Shown: piece after piece, positions 1 to 7,325 of the stretch
How positions within the stretch are numbered: position 1 is the first letter of the stretch
Layout: each line of letters opens with the position of its first letter
Assembly: GCA_964482585.1 (NCBI GenBank)
Contig: CAYZYO010000077.1
Span: 1-12,067 of the forward strand
DNA: 12,067 nucleotides
Direction of reading: 5' to 3'
From: CAYZYO01 sp964482585
Lineage (GTDB): Bacteria > Bacillota > Syntrophomonadia > Syntrophomonadales > Syntrophomonadaceae
Position numbers and translations under genes: made by a program
Notes under the pieces: model-generated
Databases searched by the model: none
The model's input: only the letters and a program-made list of their open reading frames with translations
Told to the model about the DNA's origin: nothing

Positions 1-33
1 GGATGTCATCTGTTTTGCCCCCTTTTCAGGCAC
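1..33 (-). CDS. 5' end of a leftward gene, product unknown (partial)
   Basis: Only 11 codons lie in the window, reading MPEKGAKQMTS from a GTG start at 33-31. The start is supported by an AAGGAAGT ribosome site (40-47, minus strand) about six bases upstream and by a promoter-like sequence and palindrome just beyond it. The short basic N-terminus together with a palindromic operator-like site would fit a self-regulated TetR-type repressor, but this is inference from context. There is too little protein to identify a family. Confidence 0.45.
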   Translation of the reverse strand, partial: MPEKGAKQMTS

Positions 34-48
34 GTTATCACTTCCTTT

Positions 49-77
49 ATTATATTCATTATAGTCACCGTAGTCAA
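49..77 (-). promoter_or_regulatory. candidate promoter of the left-edge gene
   Basis: On the minus strand TTGACT (72-77) and a perfect TATAAT (49-54) are separated by 17 bases, close to the sigma-A consensus. The predicted transcription start, near position 42, would fall inside the ribosome site of the gene at 1-33, leaving almost no leader. The true start may therefore use the second TATAAT (58-63, minus strand), which lacks a good -35 box. Confidence 0.45.
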
Positions 78-86
78 CGTGACTAT
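61..86. promoter_or_regulatory. perfect palindrome ATAGTCAC-N10-GTGACTAT, likely operator
   Basis: ATAGTCAC (61-68) and GTGACTAT (79-86) are exact inverted copies around a 10-base spacer. The site covers the -35 box of the leftward promoter at 49-77. This is the size and position expected for a dimeric repressor that blocks its own promoter. The binding protein is unknown; the left-edge gene is the obvious candidate. Confidence 0.5.
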
Positions 87-193
87 TTACTATAATTTAT
101 GTAGTAACAACGGCTGATATTCGCATTTATTTGCCAGATGTCACCTACTTACTATTTAAGGATTATGCTAAAAGACTTATTTTTACAGTAGGT

Positions 194-220
194 TTTACAT
201 AATTCAAAAACATGTTTTGG
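194..220. repeat. short copy of the dispersed TTGCATAATTCAAAA repeat
   Basis: The sequence TTTACATAATTCAAAAAC followed by ATGTTTTGG matches the first part of longer elements at 6310-6354 and 10485-10529, in the same orientation. The second half of those elements (the AGCGAAGAATC part) is missing here. It lies in the non-coding stretch upstream of the GntR gene. Confidence 0.4.
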
Positions 221-255
221 CAACAATTATTTTAAAATTTATAATCAATAGCTGC

Positions 256-288
256 ATTAACTGTATCATATGTTATAATACAGTTAAT
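256..288 (+). promoter_or_regulatory. 11-bp perfect palindrome over the -10 box of the GntR-ABC operon
   Basis: ATTAACTGTAT (256-266) and ATACAGTTAAT (278-288) are exact inverted copies separated by 11 bases. A perfect -10 box TATAAT lies at 274-279, inside the site, and no good -35 box is seen 17 bases upstream. Transcription would begin near 286, about 20 bases before the start codon. The placement suggests an operator through which the GntR protein represses its own operon, as YtrA-type regulators commonly do. Confidence 0.65.
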
Positions 289-305
289 ACGAAGGGAGGG
301 ATTTA

Positions 306-695
306 ATGCTTGAACTGGATTTTCGCAGCAGACAGCCCATCTATGAACAACTGGTTGATAAGTTTAAACAGCTGATTATCAGTAATGTTTTAAAACCGGA
401 TGAACAATTACCTCCTGTACGGGTTCTGGCAGGTCAATTAACGGTTAATCCCAATACTATCCAGAAGGCTTACCGGGAACTGGAACACCGGGGCTATATT
501 TATTCGGTACCCGGTAAGGGAAATTTTGTTATGCCGGCTATTCCTGAAAAACAGTCTATCAGGCTGGAAAATCTAAAACACCAACTGGTAAGCATTATTT
601 TAGAAATGCATTTTTTGGGGATGAAAGAAGACGACATAATCCCTATTATCAAAGGTGCATTATCAAAGGAAAAAGGAGGAGCAAATAGTGATTGA
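306..695 (+). CDS. GntR-family transcriptional regulator, YtrA subfamily
   Basis: This 129-residue DNA-binding repressor has the short YtrA-type layout: an N-terminal winged helix-turn-helix (about residues 8-73) and a short C-terminal dimerisation tail (about 80-129) with no room for a ligand-binding FCD or UTRA domain. Diagnostic residues include QPIYEQLVDKFKQLI near the start, LPPVRVLAGQLTVNPNTIQK in the recognition-helix region, and GKGNFV at the wing. The ATG is preceded by AAGGGAGGG (292-300 region). The gene overlaps the downstream ATPase start by 8 bp, so the two are translationally coupled. In Bacillus subtilis YtrA controls an ABC transporter induced by certain cell-wall antibiotics; the inducer here is unknown. 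It probably binds the palindrome at 256-288. Confidence 0.93.
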   Translation: MLELDFRSRQPIYEQLVDKFKQLIISNVLKPDEQLPPVRVLAGQLTVNPNTIQKAYRELEHRGYIYSVPGKGNFVMPAIPEKQSIRLENLKHQLVSIILEMHFLGMKEDDIIPIIKGALSKEKGGANSD

Positions 696-1587
696 GGTTA
701 TGAATGTCTGCAAAAGCTTTGCTGACTTAATGGCAATAAATGATGTCAGTTTATCTGTTAACAAAGGATCGATTTATGGCCTGGTAGGTTCTAATGGTGC
801 AGGAAAAACTACTCTATTAAAACTTCTGGCTGGAATTTACCAGCAGGACAATGGCAGTATTTCGATTCATTCCTCACCGGTTTTTGAAAATATAGAAATA
901 AAAAACCAGGTATTGTTTATTCCCGACCAGCTGTACTATTTTTCTAATTATACTATCCAGGATATGGCTGACTTTTATAGCCAAATCTACCCGGACTGGA
1001 ACCAGGAACGCTACTTAAAGCTAAAAGAAGTTTTTAATATTGATGTTAAACGACGGATAAAAACCCTTTCTAAAGGAATGCAGCGCCAGGTTGCCTTCTG
1101 GTTAGGTTTTGCCCTGGTGCCGGAATTAATGATATTGGATGAACCCTTAGACGGATTGGACCCGGTTATGCGTCAGAAGGTAAAAAAGCTTATTGTCCAG
1201 GATGTAGCAGACCGGCAAATGACCGTGATCGTATCTTCGCATAACCTGCGGGAACTGGAAGACATCTGCGATTATATCGGTATTTTACATGAAGGCAAAA
1301 TGATTATCCAAAAAGAACTGGATGATCTTAAAGCAGATGTTCATAAAATTCAGGTAGCCTTCGCCGGGGGTGTGCCGGAATCACTATATGATGATATCCA
1401 TGCAGTTTATCAGGAAAAGAGAGGCAGTGTATCCATTTTTATTATCCGAGGCAAATATAAGGATATAATCAGCCAGATGCATTCTTATAGTCCGGCTATT
1501 CTTGATGTCCTGCCACTTACCCTGGAAGAAATCTTTATTTATGAAATGGGGGATAATGGATATGAAATCCAAAACATCATTTATTAA
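688..1587 (+). CDS. ABC transporter ATP-binding protein (ABC-2 exporter type)
   Basis: A 299-residue cytoplasmic ATPase that would power the permease encoded next. Visible motifs are Walker A GSNGAGKT (34-41), signature LSKGM (127-131), Walker B LMILDEP with D151 and E152, D-loop GLDP, and switch His185 in SSHN. Residues from about 215 onward form an accessory C-terminal domain, as in YtrB/BcrA-like exporters. The GTG at 688 is preferred over an in-frame ATG at 655 because AAGGAGG (673-679) lies eight bases before it, and because the N-terminus then begins right at the first beta strand (IEVMNVCKSF). It overlaps the GntR gene by 8 bp and the permease start by 26 bp. All catalytic residues look intact. 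The substrate is not evident. Confidence 0.93.
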   Translation: MIEVMNVCKSFADLMAINDVSLSVNKGSIYGLVGSNGAGKTTLLKLLAGIYQQDNGSISIHSSPVFENIEIKNQVLFIPDQLYYFSNYTIQDMADFYSQIYPDWNQERYLKLKEVFNIDVKRRIKTLSKGMQRQVAFWLGFALVPELMILDEPLDGLDPVMRQKVKKLIVQDVADRQMTVIVSSHNLRELEDICDYIGILHEGKMIIQKELDDLKADVHKIQVAFAGGVPESLYDDIHAVYQEKRGSVSIFIIRGKYKDIISQMHSYSPAILDVLPLTLEEIFIYEMGDNGYEIQNIIY

Positions 1588-3610
1588 TAAAGGTATACTG
1601 CAAAACGACATTAAGCGCTTTATCTGGATCGGGCTGGTATACCTTTTAGGATTGCTCTTAACCGTCCCGGTAAAAATATTAATGCTTTTCAGCCAGGAAA
1701 AAGCCTTTACGTTTAATTATGATATATTAAATAACCCTTACATACGTATATTCAACTTCAACTCAGAGTACCATTTATTATTGACCCTTTTGGTACCGGT
1801 AATTACAGGCCTGCTGTTATTTCGCTATCTGCAATCAGGCAAAGCGGCAGATATGATACATACCCTGCCGATTAAACGCGAAACCCTGTACAATACCCAT
1901 TTGTTAGCCGGTAGTATTCTCCTGCTGGTACCTATAATCATAACTGCCCTGGTGTCCTGGGTAATTATCAATGGACTGGGGATAGCATATGTACATACTG
2001 GAGATATTTTAATCTGGACAGGTATCAGCCTGCTTATGAATCTCCTTTTATTTATGTGCAGTGCAGCTGTCGGCATGTTTACCGGTATGTCATCCATGCA
2101 GGGAGTCTTAACCTATATCCTTCTTTTCCTGCCTGCCGGTCTTACTGTTTTACTGCTGCATAATATGAAATTATACCTCTATGGCTTTGCCTATATTTAT
2201 TCCAATATCCGTGCTTACATTCTATCTCCACTCAGTCGTATTGTAGAATTATCTTATGAACCGATTACTACTGTTGAAGTATTAATCTATCTGCTAATAA
2301 CCCTGGCTTTTTATCTTATAGGCAGGTATTTATACCGGCACCGCCAGCTGGAAATGGCCGGTAATGCTATAGCTTTTAACCTGTTATCCCCGGTTTTTAA
2401 ATATGGATTGACTTTTTGCAGTATGCTGCTGTTCGGCAGTTATTTCAGTGCGGCTCAATACGGTATTGGCTGGACTTATTTCGGTTATCTGACCGGTTCA
2501 TTACTGGGGTATTTTTTGGCTGAAATTCTTATTAAGAAATCCTTTTATGTTTTTAAATTTGCGATTGCTAAAGGGTATGTTGTTTTTGCCCTGATAGTAG
2601 TACTGCTTATAGGTGGCTTGAACTATGATTTAACCGGATTTGAAAAAAGACTGCCTGATTTAGCAGATGTAGAGGAGGTTTATTTTGATCATTCTTTTTA
2701 TAATCTGAATAGACCTGTTAATTCTGGTGAGCAGGCGGCAGATGTAATCAACGAGGATTATTTCCAGCAAACGAGTAAAATGTATAATGAAAAAGATAAT
2801 ATTGAAAGAATATATAGACTGCACCAGGAATTAATTGCCAACAAAAAACTGGAAAAGAATAGATTATACAATTATAACACTAACGAGCGCAATATCTGCC
2901 TGGCCTATAGGTTAAAAAGCGACAGGATGTTTTACCGGGAGTATCGCATTAATATTGAAGATTATGCTGCCAGTTTGAAGCCTATTTATGAATCACTGGA
3001 ATACAAAAACCAGCACTACATAATCCTTGGTGTAAAACCGGAAAATGTTGATTTAATCGAAATTAATGCCGATAATGTTAACAAAAGTGTCAAGATAACC
3101 GATCCGGTTCTCATAAAGCAGGCGGTGGGTGCACTGAAAACTGATGCAGTTAATCATACCTATGAACAAATGACCTCCAATAAACCGGTATGGGCGTCGG
3201 TCCGGATGTTACTGGATAATGAAAACCGGATTAATATCAGCTGGGATAAGTCTGATGAGGAATTTGGTGAATGGTTAAAGAGTATAGGCGAATATGATAA
3301 TGCGCGCATACTGCCGTCAGATATCGAGTATGCGGTAGTGTTTATTCAAGATGATAACGACCAAAAAGCCTATGGGAGAAATTCTGCTCTTAATATCGAA
3401 GAATACCTGGCAGTTCTCGGGCTTAAGCAGGACTATCTAAGAATTACCGATTCTGAACAGCTGGAAACCTGCCTGGAAAATTATACTCATGATCATATAG
3501 AAAAGGATTACAGCATTATATTTGTTCTGAAAAACGGGGACTCCATAACTGGAGGTATTTCTCTAAAAACGGCCCCTGATTTTATAAAATCACATTTTGC
3601 CCGAAATTAA
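1562..3610 (+). CDS. ABC-2-type permease with large C-terminal extracytoplasmic domain
   Basis: This membrane subunit is about 682 residues long when started at ATG 1562, where a GGGGGA ribosome site (about 1548-1553) is well spaced; an ATG at 1556 is too close to it. The first 370 residues hold roughly eight or nine hydrophobic segments (about 19-40, 70-90, 112-135, 150-175, 180-200, 240-260, 295-315, 320-340, 350-370). The remaining 310 residues are hydrophilic and charged, with no further membrane span, and probably fold outside the cell. The layout resembles the long permeases that accompany YtrA-type regulators; I suspect the DUF6449 group but cannot confirm it. As the only membrane gene in the operon it may act as a homodimer with two copies of the upstream ATPase. 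Its cargo is unknown; peptide, antibiotic or lipid export, or envelope-stress sensing, are possible. Confidence 0.85.
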   Translation: MKSKTSFINKGILQNDIKRFIWIGLVYLLGLLLTVPVKILMLFSQEKAFTFNYDILNNPYIRIFNFNSEYHLLLTLLVPVITGLLLFRYLQSGKAADMIHTLPIKRETLYNTHLLAGSILLLVPIIITALVSWVIINGLGIAYVHTGDILIWTGISLLMNLLLFMCSAAVGMFTGMSSMQGVLTYILLFLPAGLTVLLLHNMKLYLYGFAYIYSNIRAYILSPLSRIVELSYEPITTVEVLIYLLITLAFYLIGRYLYRHRQLEMAGNAIAFNLLSPVFKYGLTFCSMLLFGSYFSAAQYGIGWTYFGYLTGSLLGYFLAEILIKKSFYVFKFAIAKGYVVFALIVVLLIGGLNYDLTGFEKRLPDLADVEEVYFDHSFYNLNRPVNSGEQAADVINEDYFQQTSKMYNEKDNIERIYRLHQELIANKKLEKNRLYNYNTNERNICLAYRLKSDRMFYREYRINIEDYAASLKPIYESLEYKNQHYIILGVKPENVDLIEINADNVNKSVKITDPVLIKQAVGALKTDAVNHTYEQMTSNKPVWASVRMLLDNENRINISWDKSDEEFGEWLKSIGEYDNARILPSDIEYAVVFIQDDNDQKAYGRNSALNIEEYLAVLGLKQDYLRITDSEQLETCLENYTHDHIEKDYSIIFVLKNGDSITGGISLKTAPDFIKSHFARN

Positions 3611-3673
3611 GGCCAGCATAAAAAACCTACCAATCTCTAACATAGAGTGATATAAGTAAATAATTATTTAGTG

Positions 3674-3725
3674 ACAGCTAATCTAGCCGGGTTACCTGGT
3701 TAGATATAGCTGTTATTTTTTATTT
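3674..3725 (+). terminator. rho-independent terminator of the GntR-ABC operon
   Basis: ACAGCTAATCTAGCC (3674-3688) pairs with GGTTAGATATAGCTGT (3698-3713) with one bulge and one G-T pair, forming a stem of about 15 bp. It is followed by TATTTTTTATTT (3714-3725). It lies 64 bp after the permease stop codon. Confidence 0.8.
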
Positions 3726-3763
3726 AACTACCCATGCCCAGAAGGCACCCCCACCGATGAAAA

Positions 3764-3795
3764 TTAACCACAGATGAACACAGATTCACGTAGAT
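3764..3795. repeat. CACAGATGAACACAGATT-type dispersed repeat
   Basis: TTAACCACAGATGAACACAG continues into ATTCACGTAGAT. It reads as an approximate tandem of an 11-base unit (CACAGATGAA, CACAGATTCA, CGTAGATTTT). From memory, short elements of this wording occur between genes in many unrelated bacteria. Only this copy is seen in the window. Confidence 0.45.
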
Positions 3796-3876
3796 TTTTT
3801 TGTTTTGATAAGTATCTGAAACCATTTATAATATTTTACCTTTAATTCTGCAGTTAATCTAATTCTTATATTGTAT

Positions 3877-3946
3877 CGTAGAGGAGAGTTCAGTCTCAGG
3901 GCAGCTGGAATTCAGGATTCAGGCAGTGACTGAAGTCGTTTCTACG
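3877..3946. repeat. inverted pair of the GGAGACTGAAGTC dispersed repeat
   Basis: An inverted copy (GTAGAGGAGAGTTCAGTCTC, 3878-3897) faces a direct copy (GTGACTGAAGTCGTTTCTAC, 3926-3945). The arms match at 14 of 18 positions, with two further G-T pairs, so the region could fold as a long imperfect hairpin. An 8-base direct repeat GTTCTATC follows at 3947-3954 and 3959-3966. The 487-base gap 3611-4097 otherwise holds only the terminator, the CACAGAT repeat and the recQ promoter; I see no gene in it. Confidence 0.5.
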
Positions 3947-4037
3947 GTTCTATCTATAGTTCTATCCAGTAAGGTGGTTGTACTAAGCAGTTATTATCTT
4001 ATTAAGATCTTTATTAACCGGTTGAGTCAATTATGCC

Positions 4038-4065
4038 CAACTATCAAATAGTTGTCTGTTATAAT
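4038..4065 (+). promoter_or_regulatory. recQ promoter region with 7-bp palindrome
   Basis: A perfect TATAAT (4060-4065) lies 32 bases before the TTG start of recQ. Immediately upstream, CAACTAT (4038-4044) and ATAGTTG (4048-4054) are exact inverted copies around CAA, covering the place where a -35 box would sit. No good -35 box and no LexA-type GAAC-N4-GTTC site is present, so an activator or repressor may act at the palindrome. Transcription would start near 4072. Confidence 0.45.
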
Positions 4066-4097
4066 AATCTAAAATGATTTTGTTTAGAAGGGATATT

Positions 4098-6278
4098 TTG
4101 GAGGAAAAAATACAGCAGGTATTAAAAAAATACTTCGGTTACAGCACCTTTAAACCGGGACAGGAAACAATTATTAACAGTATTCTGCAGGGACTGGATA
4201 CGGTAGGAATCATGCCTACCGGCGGAGGCAAATCCTTATGCTACCAGGTACCTGCTTTAGTCATGCCGGGAACAACTATAGTAATATCACCCTTGATTGC
4301 CCTTATGAAAGATCAGGTTGACAGCTTAAACACCCTGGGAGTACCGGCGGCCTATATCAGCAGCACCCTGACCCCGAAGGAAATACGGGATCGGCTGGTA
4401 AATGCTTCCCGGGGTATATACAAGATACTCTATGTAGCCCCGGAAAGGCTAACCTCAGATTATATGACCAGCTTAGCGGAGGCTATTACAATATCGCTTA
4501 TCGCCATTGATGAAGCCCACTGTGTATCCCAGTGGGGTCATGACTTTCGCCCCAGTTATAGAGCAATAGGTTCCTGGATTGAATCAATTCCCTGCCGGCC
4601 GGTTGTTACTGCATTTACTGCCACAGCTACTGCCCAGGTGCGCAGAGATATTGTGAAACTGCTCTCATTAAACCGACCGGACATTTACTTAACCGGTTTT
4701 GACCGGGAAAACCTTTATTTTATGGTAGTTAAAGGACTGGATAGAACCCGCTATATAGATCAGTACCTTAAAGAACACTCTCAGCAGTCAGGTATTATTT
4801 ATGCAGCAACCCGCAATGATGTTGACACTCTATATCAACATCTGAAAACCCGCGGCTATAAAGCAGGAAGGTATCATGCCGGATTGACTGCCGCTGAGAG
4901 AACCTACACCCAGGAGGCCTTTATCTATGATGAGATTCCAGTTATAGTAGCAACCAATGCCTTCGGTCTGGGTATAGATAAATCTAATGTTCGTTTTGTA
5001 ATTCATCATAATATGCCGCGCAGCCTGGAGAATTATTACCAGGAAGCAGGCCGTGCAGGGCGGGACGGTGAACCTGGTGAGTGTATTCTCCTATTTAGCC
5101 CGGCCGATATTCAAATCCAGAAGTTCTTAATAGAACAGACCGTAATGTCAGAATCAAGAAAACAAAAAGAATACCTGAAACTGCAGCAAATGGTAGATTA
5201 CTGCCACAGTACGCGCTGTCTGCGCCAAACCATACTGGAATACTTTGGCCAGAAAAATGTCCCGGATTCCTGCGAGAATTGCGCTAACTGCAATCAGGAT
5301 TATGAGTTAAAGGATATTACGCTAGAGGCCCAGAAGATTTTCTCCTGTATAAAAAGGATGAGAGAAAGGTTTGGAACCGCACTGGTGGCTTCAGTACTCA
5401 AAGGATCAAAAAGCAAGCGGATAAAAAGCCTGGGATTTAACCGTTTATCCACCTATGGGATAATGGCTGATATGAGCATCCCGGCCATAGGTGAATTAAT
5501 AAATATATTGATTGCTGAAGACTATCTCAGTACCACCGGTGGACAGTATCCGGTTATCCACCTTAACCAGAAGGCATGGCCGGTTTTAAGAAGTGAAGCC
5601 CGGGTGATACTTAGAATGCCCCGCAAGCAGGAAGTAGAAGCAGACAGCAGTCTATTCCTGGCATTGAAATCACTGCGACTAGAAATTGCCCAGAAGGAAC
5701 AGGTGCCTCCTTATGTCATCTTCCACGACCGGACCTTAAGGGATATGAGCATTCAGATGCCTGTTGACTATGAGTCTATGCTTATGGTAAATGGTGTAGG
5801 TGAAAATAAAATGAAGAAATACGGCCAGCAGTTTCTTGATCTTATCAACCGCTTATGCACGGAAACTCAACCCCCTTATGGGGCAGGACCGGGGTCAACA
5901 CTGGTGGTAGCACCGGGGGGAGCAGCACCGGCACAAAAACCTTCTTCTGATATATTAAATACTCCAGCTGCTCCAGCTAAAAAAGATAAAACCCCCAGCC
6001 ACTTAATTACCTGGGAACTGTACCAAAAAGGAGATTCCCTGCCGGAGATTGCCCGGGAGCGGGAAATCAAGCTGCAGACAGTACAGGAGCATATCCTTCG
6101 CTGTGCTAAGGAAGGAAAAACCGTTAACTGGGAAGATTTTATTAATCAGGAGGAAGAAAAGATTATCCTGGAGACGGTGCAGAAGGTTGGCAAAGAGACA
6201 CTGAGAACAATAAAAGATGCTCTGCCGGAAGATATTACCTACTTCAGCATTAAAGCGGTGTTGTGTAAAAATCAATAG
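4098..6278 (+). CDS. recQ: ATP-dependent DNA helicase RecQ
   Basis: A 3'-to-5' DNA helicase of recombination and replication-fork repair, 726 residues if started at TTG 4098. Helicase motifs are FKPGQ (motif 0), PTGGGKS with K45, DEAH at 138-141 followed by the RecQ aromatic loop CVSQWGHDFRPSY, TATAT, and QEAGRAGRDG (315-324). Cys374, 392, 395 and 398 match the RecQ zinc site; a winged helix and HRDC domain follow. After an Ala/Pro/Gly-rich linker (about 588-634) comes a C-terminal helix-turn-helix (LPEIAREREIKLQTVQEHI) of the type found in many Firmicute RecQ proteins. TTG 4098 is preferred to ATG 4074: AGAAGG (4086-4091) is correctly spaced for it, the protein then begins as RecQ usually does (EEKIQQVLKKYFGY), and ATG 4074 would be nearly leaderless and lacks a ribosome site. 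Confidence 0.95.
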   Translation: MEEKIQQVLKKYFGYSTFKPGQETIINSILQGLDTVGIMPTGGGKSLCYQVPALVMPGTTIVISPLIALMKDQVDSLNTLGVPAAYISSTLTPKEIRDRLVNASRGIYKILYVAPERLTSDYMTSLAEAITISLIAIDEAHCVSQWGHDFRPSYRAIGSWIESIPCRPVVTAFTATATAQVRRDIVKLLSLNRPDIYLTGFDRENLYFMVVKGLDRTRYIDQYLKEHSQQSGIIYAATRNDVDTLYQHLKTRGYKAGRYHAGLTAAERTYTQEAFIYDEIPVIVATNAFGLGIDKSNVRFVIHHNMPRSLENYYQEAGRAGRDGEPGECILLFSPADIQIQKFLIEQTVMSESRKQKEYLKLQQMVDYCHSTRCLRQTILEYFGQKNVPDSCENCANCNQDYELKDITLEAQKIFSCIKRMRERFGTALVASVLKGSKSKRIKSLGFNRLSTYGIMADMSIPAIGELINILIAEDYLSTTGGQYPVIHLNQKAWPVLRSEARVILRMPRKQEVEADSSLFLALKSLRLEIAQKEQVPPYVIFHDRTLRDMSIQMPVDYESMLMVNGVGENKMKKYGQQFLDLINRLCTETQPPYGAGPGSTLVVAPGGAAPAQKPSSDILNTPAAPAKKDKTPSHLITWELYQKGDSLPEIAREREIKLQTVQEHILRCAKEGKTVNWEDFINQEEEKIILETVQKVGKETLRTIKDALPEDITYFSIKAVLCKNQ

Positions 6279-6309
6279 TATTGATATGCAATATTTTCTA
6301 ATTGGAAAT

Positions 6310-6354
6310 TTGGCATAATTCAAAAAAATTTTCTAAGTTCAGCGAAGAATCTTT
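6310..6354. repeat. dispersed repeat TTGCATAATTCAAAA / AGCGAAGAATCTTT (copy 1)
   Basis: About 45 bases closely match 10485-10529 in the same orientation (roughly 38 of 46 aligned positions). The right half, TTCTAAGTTCAGCGAAGAATCT, resembles a widespread intergenic repeat wording (TTCTGAGCGAAGCGAAGAATC) that I recall from many genomes. It sits in the gap between the convergent recQ and ecfT genes. Confidence 0.5.
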
Positions 6355-6444
6355 ATATCCTTTGGCTTGGTTCAGACGAACTTCCTTAAGATCTTTAATA
6401 ATATAGATTTTGCATACAGGTATTTTTATATCATTATGACTCTT

Positions 6445-6466
6445 GATAAAGACTTTAGTCTCCGGC
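6445..6466 (-). repeat. GGAGACTGAAGTC dispersed repeat (inverted copy)
   Basis: Read on the minus strand, GCCGGAGACTAAAGTCTTTA matches the copy at 10561-10585 (GCCGGAGACTGAAGTCTTCT) at 17 of 20 bases. The AGACT/AGTCT core is self-complementary, but its two-base loop is too small for a normal terminator. Confidence 0.45.
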
Positions 6467-6503
6467 CTAATGTTATCCTTAGGGCAAACTAAAATGGTGT
6501 GTT

Positions 6504-7325
6504 TTATACAAAAACTCTCAATAGTATATCTGTTAATATAACAGGCAAAAGAAAAACAATTAAGGCCGCTCCTATAGCTGCCCAATCCCTCCAGGTAAAG
6601 TACAGCCTACCAGTTCTTATATTATTGGTGCTCCTACCTGTATAGCATCTGCTTTCCATAGCCATGGCCAGGTCAAAAGCTCTCTGTAATGAAGCCGCCA
6701 ATAAGGGAATAAGTACCGCCAGAACGTTTTTAAGCCGTAAAAGCAAGGGACCAGAGTCAAAGCAGGCGCCCCTGGATTTCTGGGCCTTGATTATGATGTC
6801 TGCCTGTTCAAGAACAAGTGGTACGAATCGCAGGGAAATGTTTATAATCATTGATATTTTATCTGCAGGAACCCGCAGGTAGTTTAGTGGGTACAGCAGT
6901 GATTCAATCCCCTTGGCTAATTTTAGAGGTGATGTAGTCATAGTCAACAGGCTGGCCGCCAGGTACAACATTACCAGGCGTAAAAATATAGATACTCCTG
7001 CAAGGATACCTTCATTGGTAATATTTATTGCTCCCCAGCTGAAAAGAATAAGGCCCTCACGGGTAAGAAGAACCTGGCAGATAAATGTTAGCAGGAAAAA
7101 CATCCGCAGGGACACTAATCCCCGCAGCAACCTATTAGTTCCTACCTGAGAAATACATGCAAATATGATAATACAGCCGATATTAAAAAGCAGTATAGGT
7201 ATTTGATGGTGGGGCCAGGCAGCCGCAAAGATTAAAATAAAACAGCCGATTATTTTGGTGCGGGGGTCTAGCTGGTGGATGATAGAATCACCAGTAATAT
7301 ACTGACCGGTTATTATACCTTTCAT
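6504..7325 (-). CDS. ecfT: ECF transporter transmembrane (T) component, second of two
   Basis: A 273-residue membrane protein that would couple ATP hydrolysis to movement of the substrate-binding S subunit. It has the usual EcfT/CbiQ opening (ITGDSIIHQLDPRTK), about five hydrophobic segments, and the two cytoplasmic coupling helices. The first carries AQKSRG (181-186, Arg185). The second carries AMESRC (222-227, Arg226), where the usual final Gly is Cys. The start has AAAGGAG (7334-7340) eight bases upstream. The gene is last in the leftward ECF cluster, and its ATG directly follows the stop of a possible small ORF. It is not a duplicate of the neighbouring T gene: the two differ through most of their length. 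It may serve a second complex or form a heteromeric T unit. Confidence 0.92.
   Translation of the reverse strand: MKGIITGQYITGDSIIHQLDPRTKIIGCFILIFAAAWPHHQIPILLFNIGCIIIFACISQVGTNRLLRGLVSLRMFFLLTFICQVLLTREGLILFSWGAINITNEGILAGVSIFLRLVMLYLAASLLTMTTSPLKLAKGIESLLYPLNYLRVPADKISMIINISLRFVPLVLEQADIIIKAQKSRGACFDSGPLLLRLKNVLAVLIPLLAASLQRAFDLAMAMESRCYTGRSTNNIRTGRLYFTWRDWAAIGAALIVFLLPVILTDILLRVFV

Noticed and set aside
143..193. ACCTACT ... AGTAGGT inverted repeat followed by TTTT, resembling a terminator.
   Set aside because: Only 7 bp of stem with a 37-base loop, and no rightward gene precedes it.
655..687. Upstream ATG that would lengthen the ABC ATPase by 11 residues.
   Set aside because: It lies within the GntR coding region without a ribosome site, and the added residues precede the normal start of the fold; GTG 688 has an AAGGAGG site.
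3877..3966. Possible CRISPR-like or transposon-end array from the several short repeats.
   Set aside because: Repeats are imperfect, inverted and not regularly spaced, and no cas or transposase gene is present in the window.
6279..6297. TATTG-ATATG-CAATA followed by TTTTCT as a recQ terminator.
   Set aside because: The stem is only five A/T-rich pairs; too weak to claim.
6298..6503. A leftward open frame of about 70 codons downstream of the last ecfT gene (part of a 95-codon frame).
   Set aside because: Its start lies inside the ecfT gene in another frame, it has no ribosome site of its own, and much of it is translated dispersed repeat (6310-6354 and 6445-6466). No known protein family was recognised.
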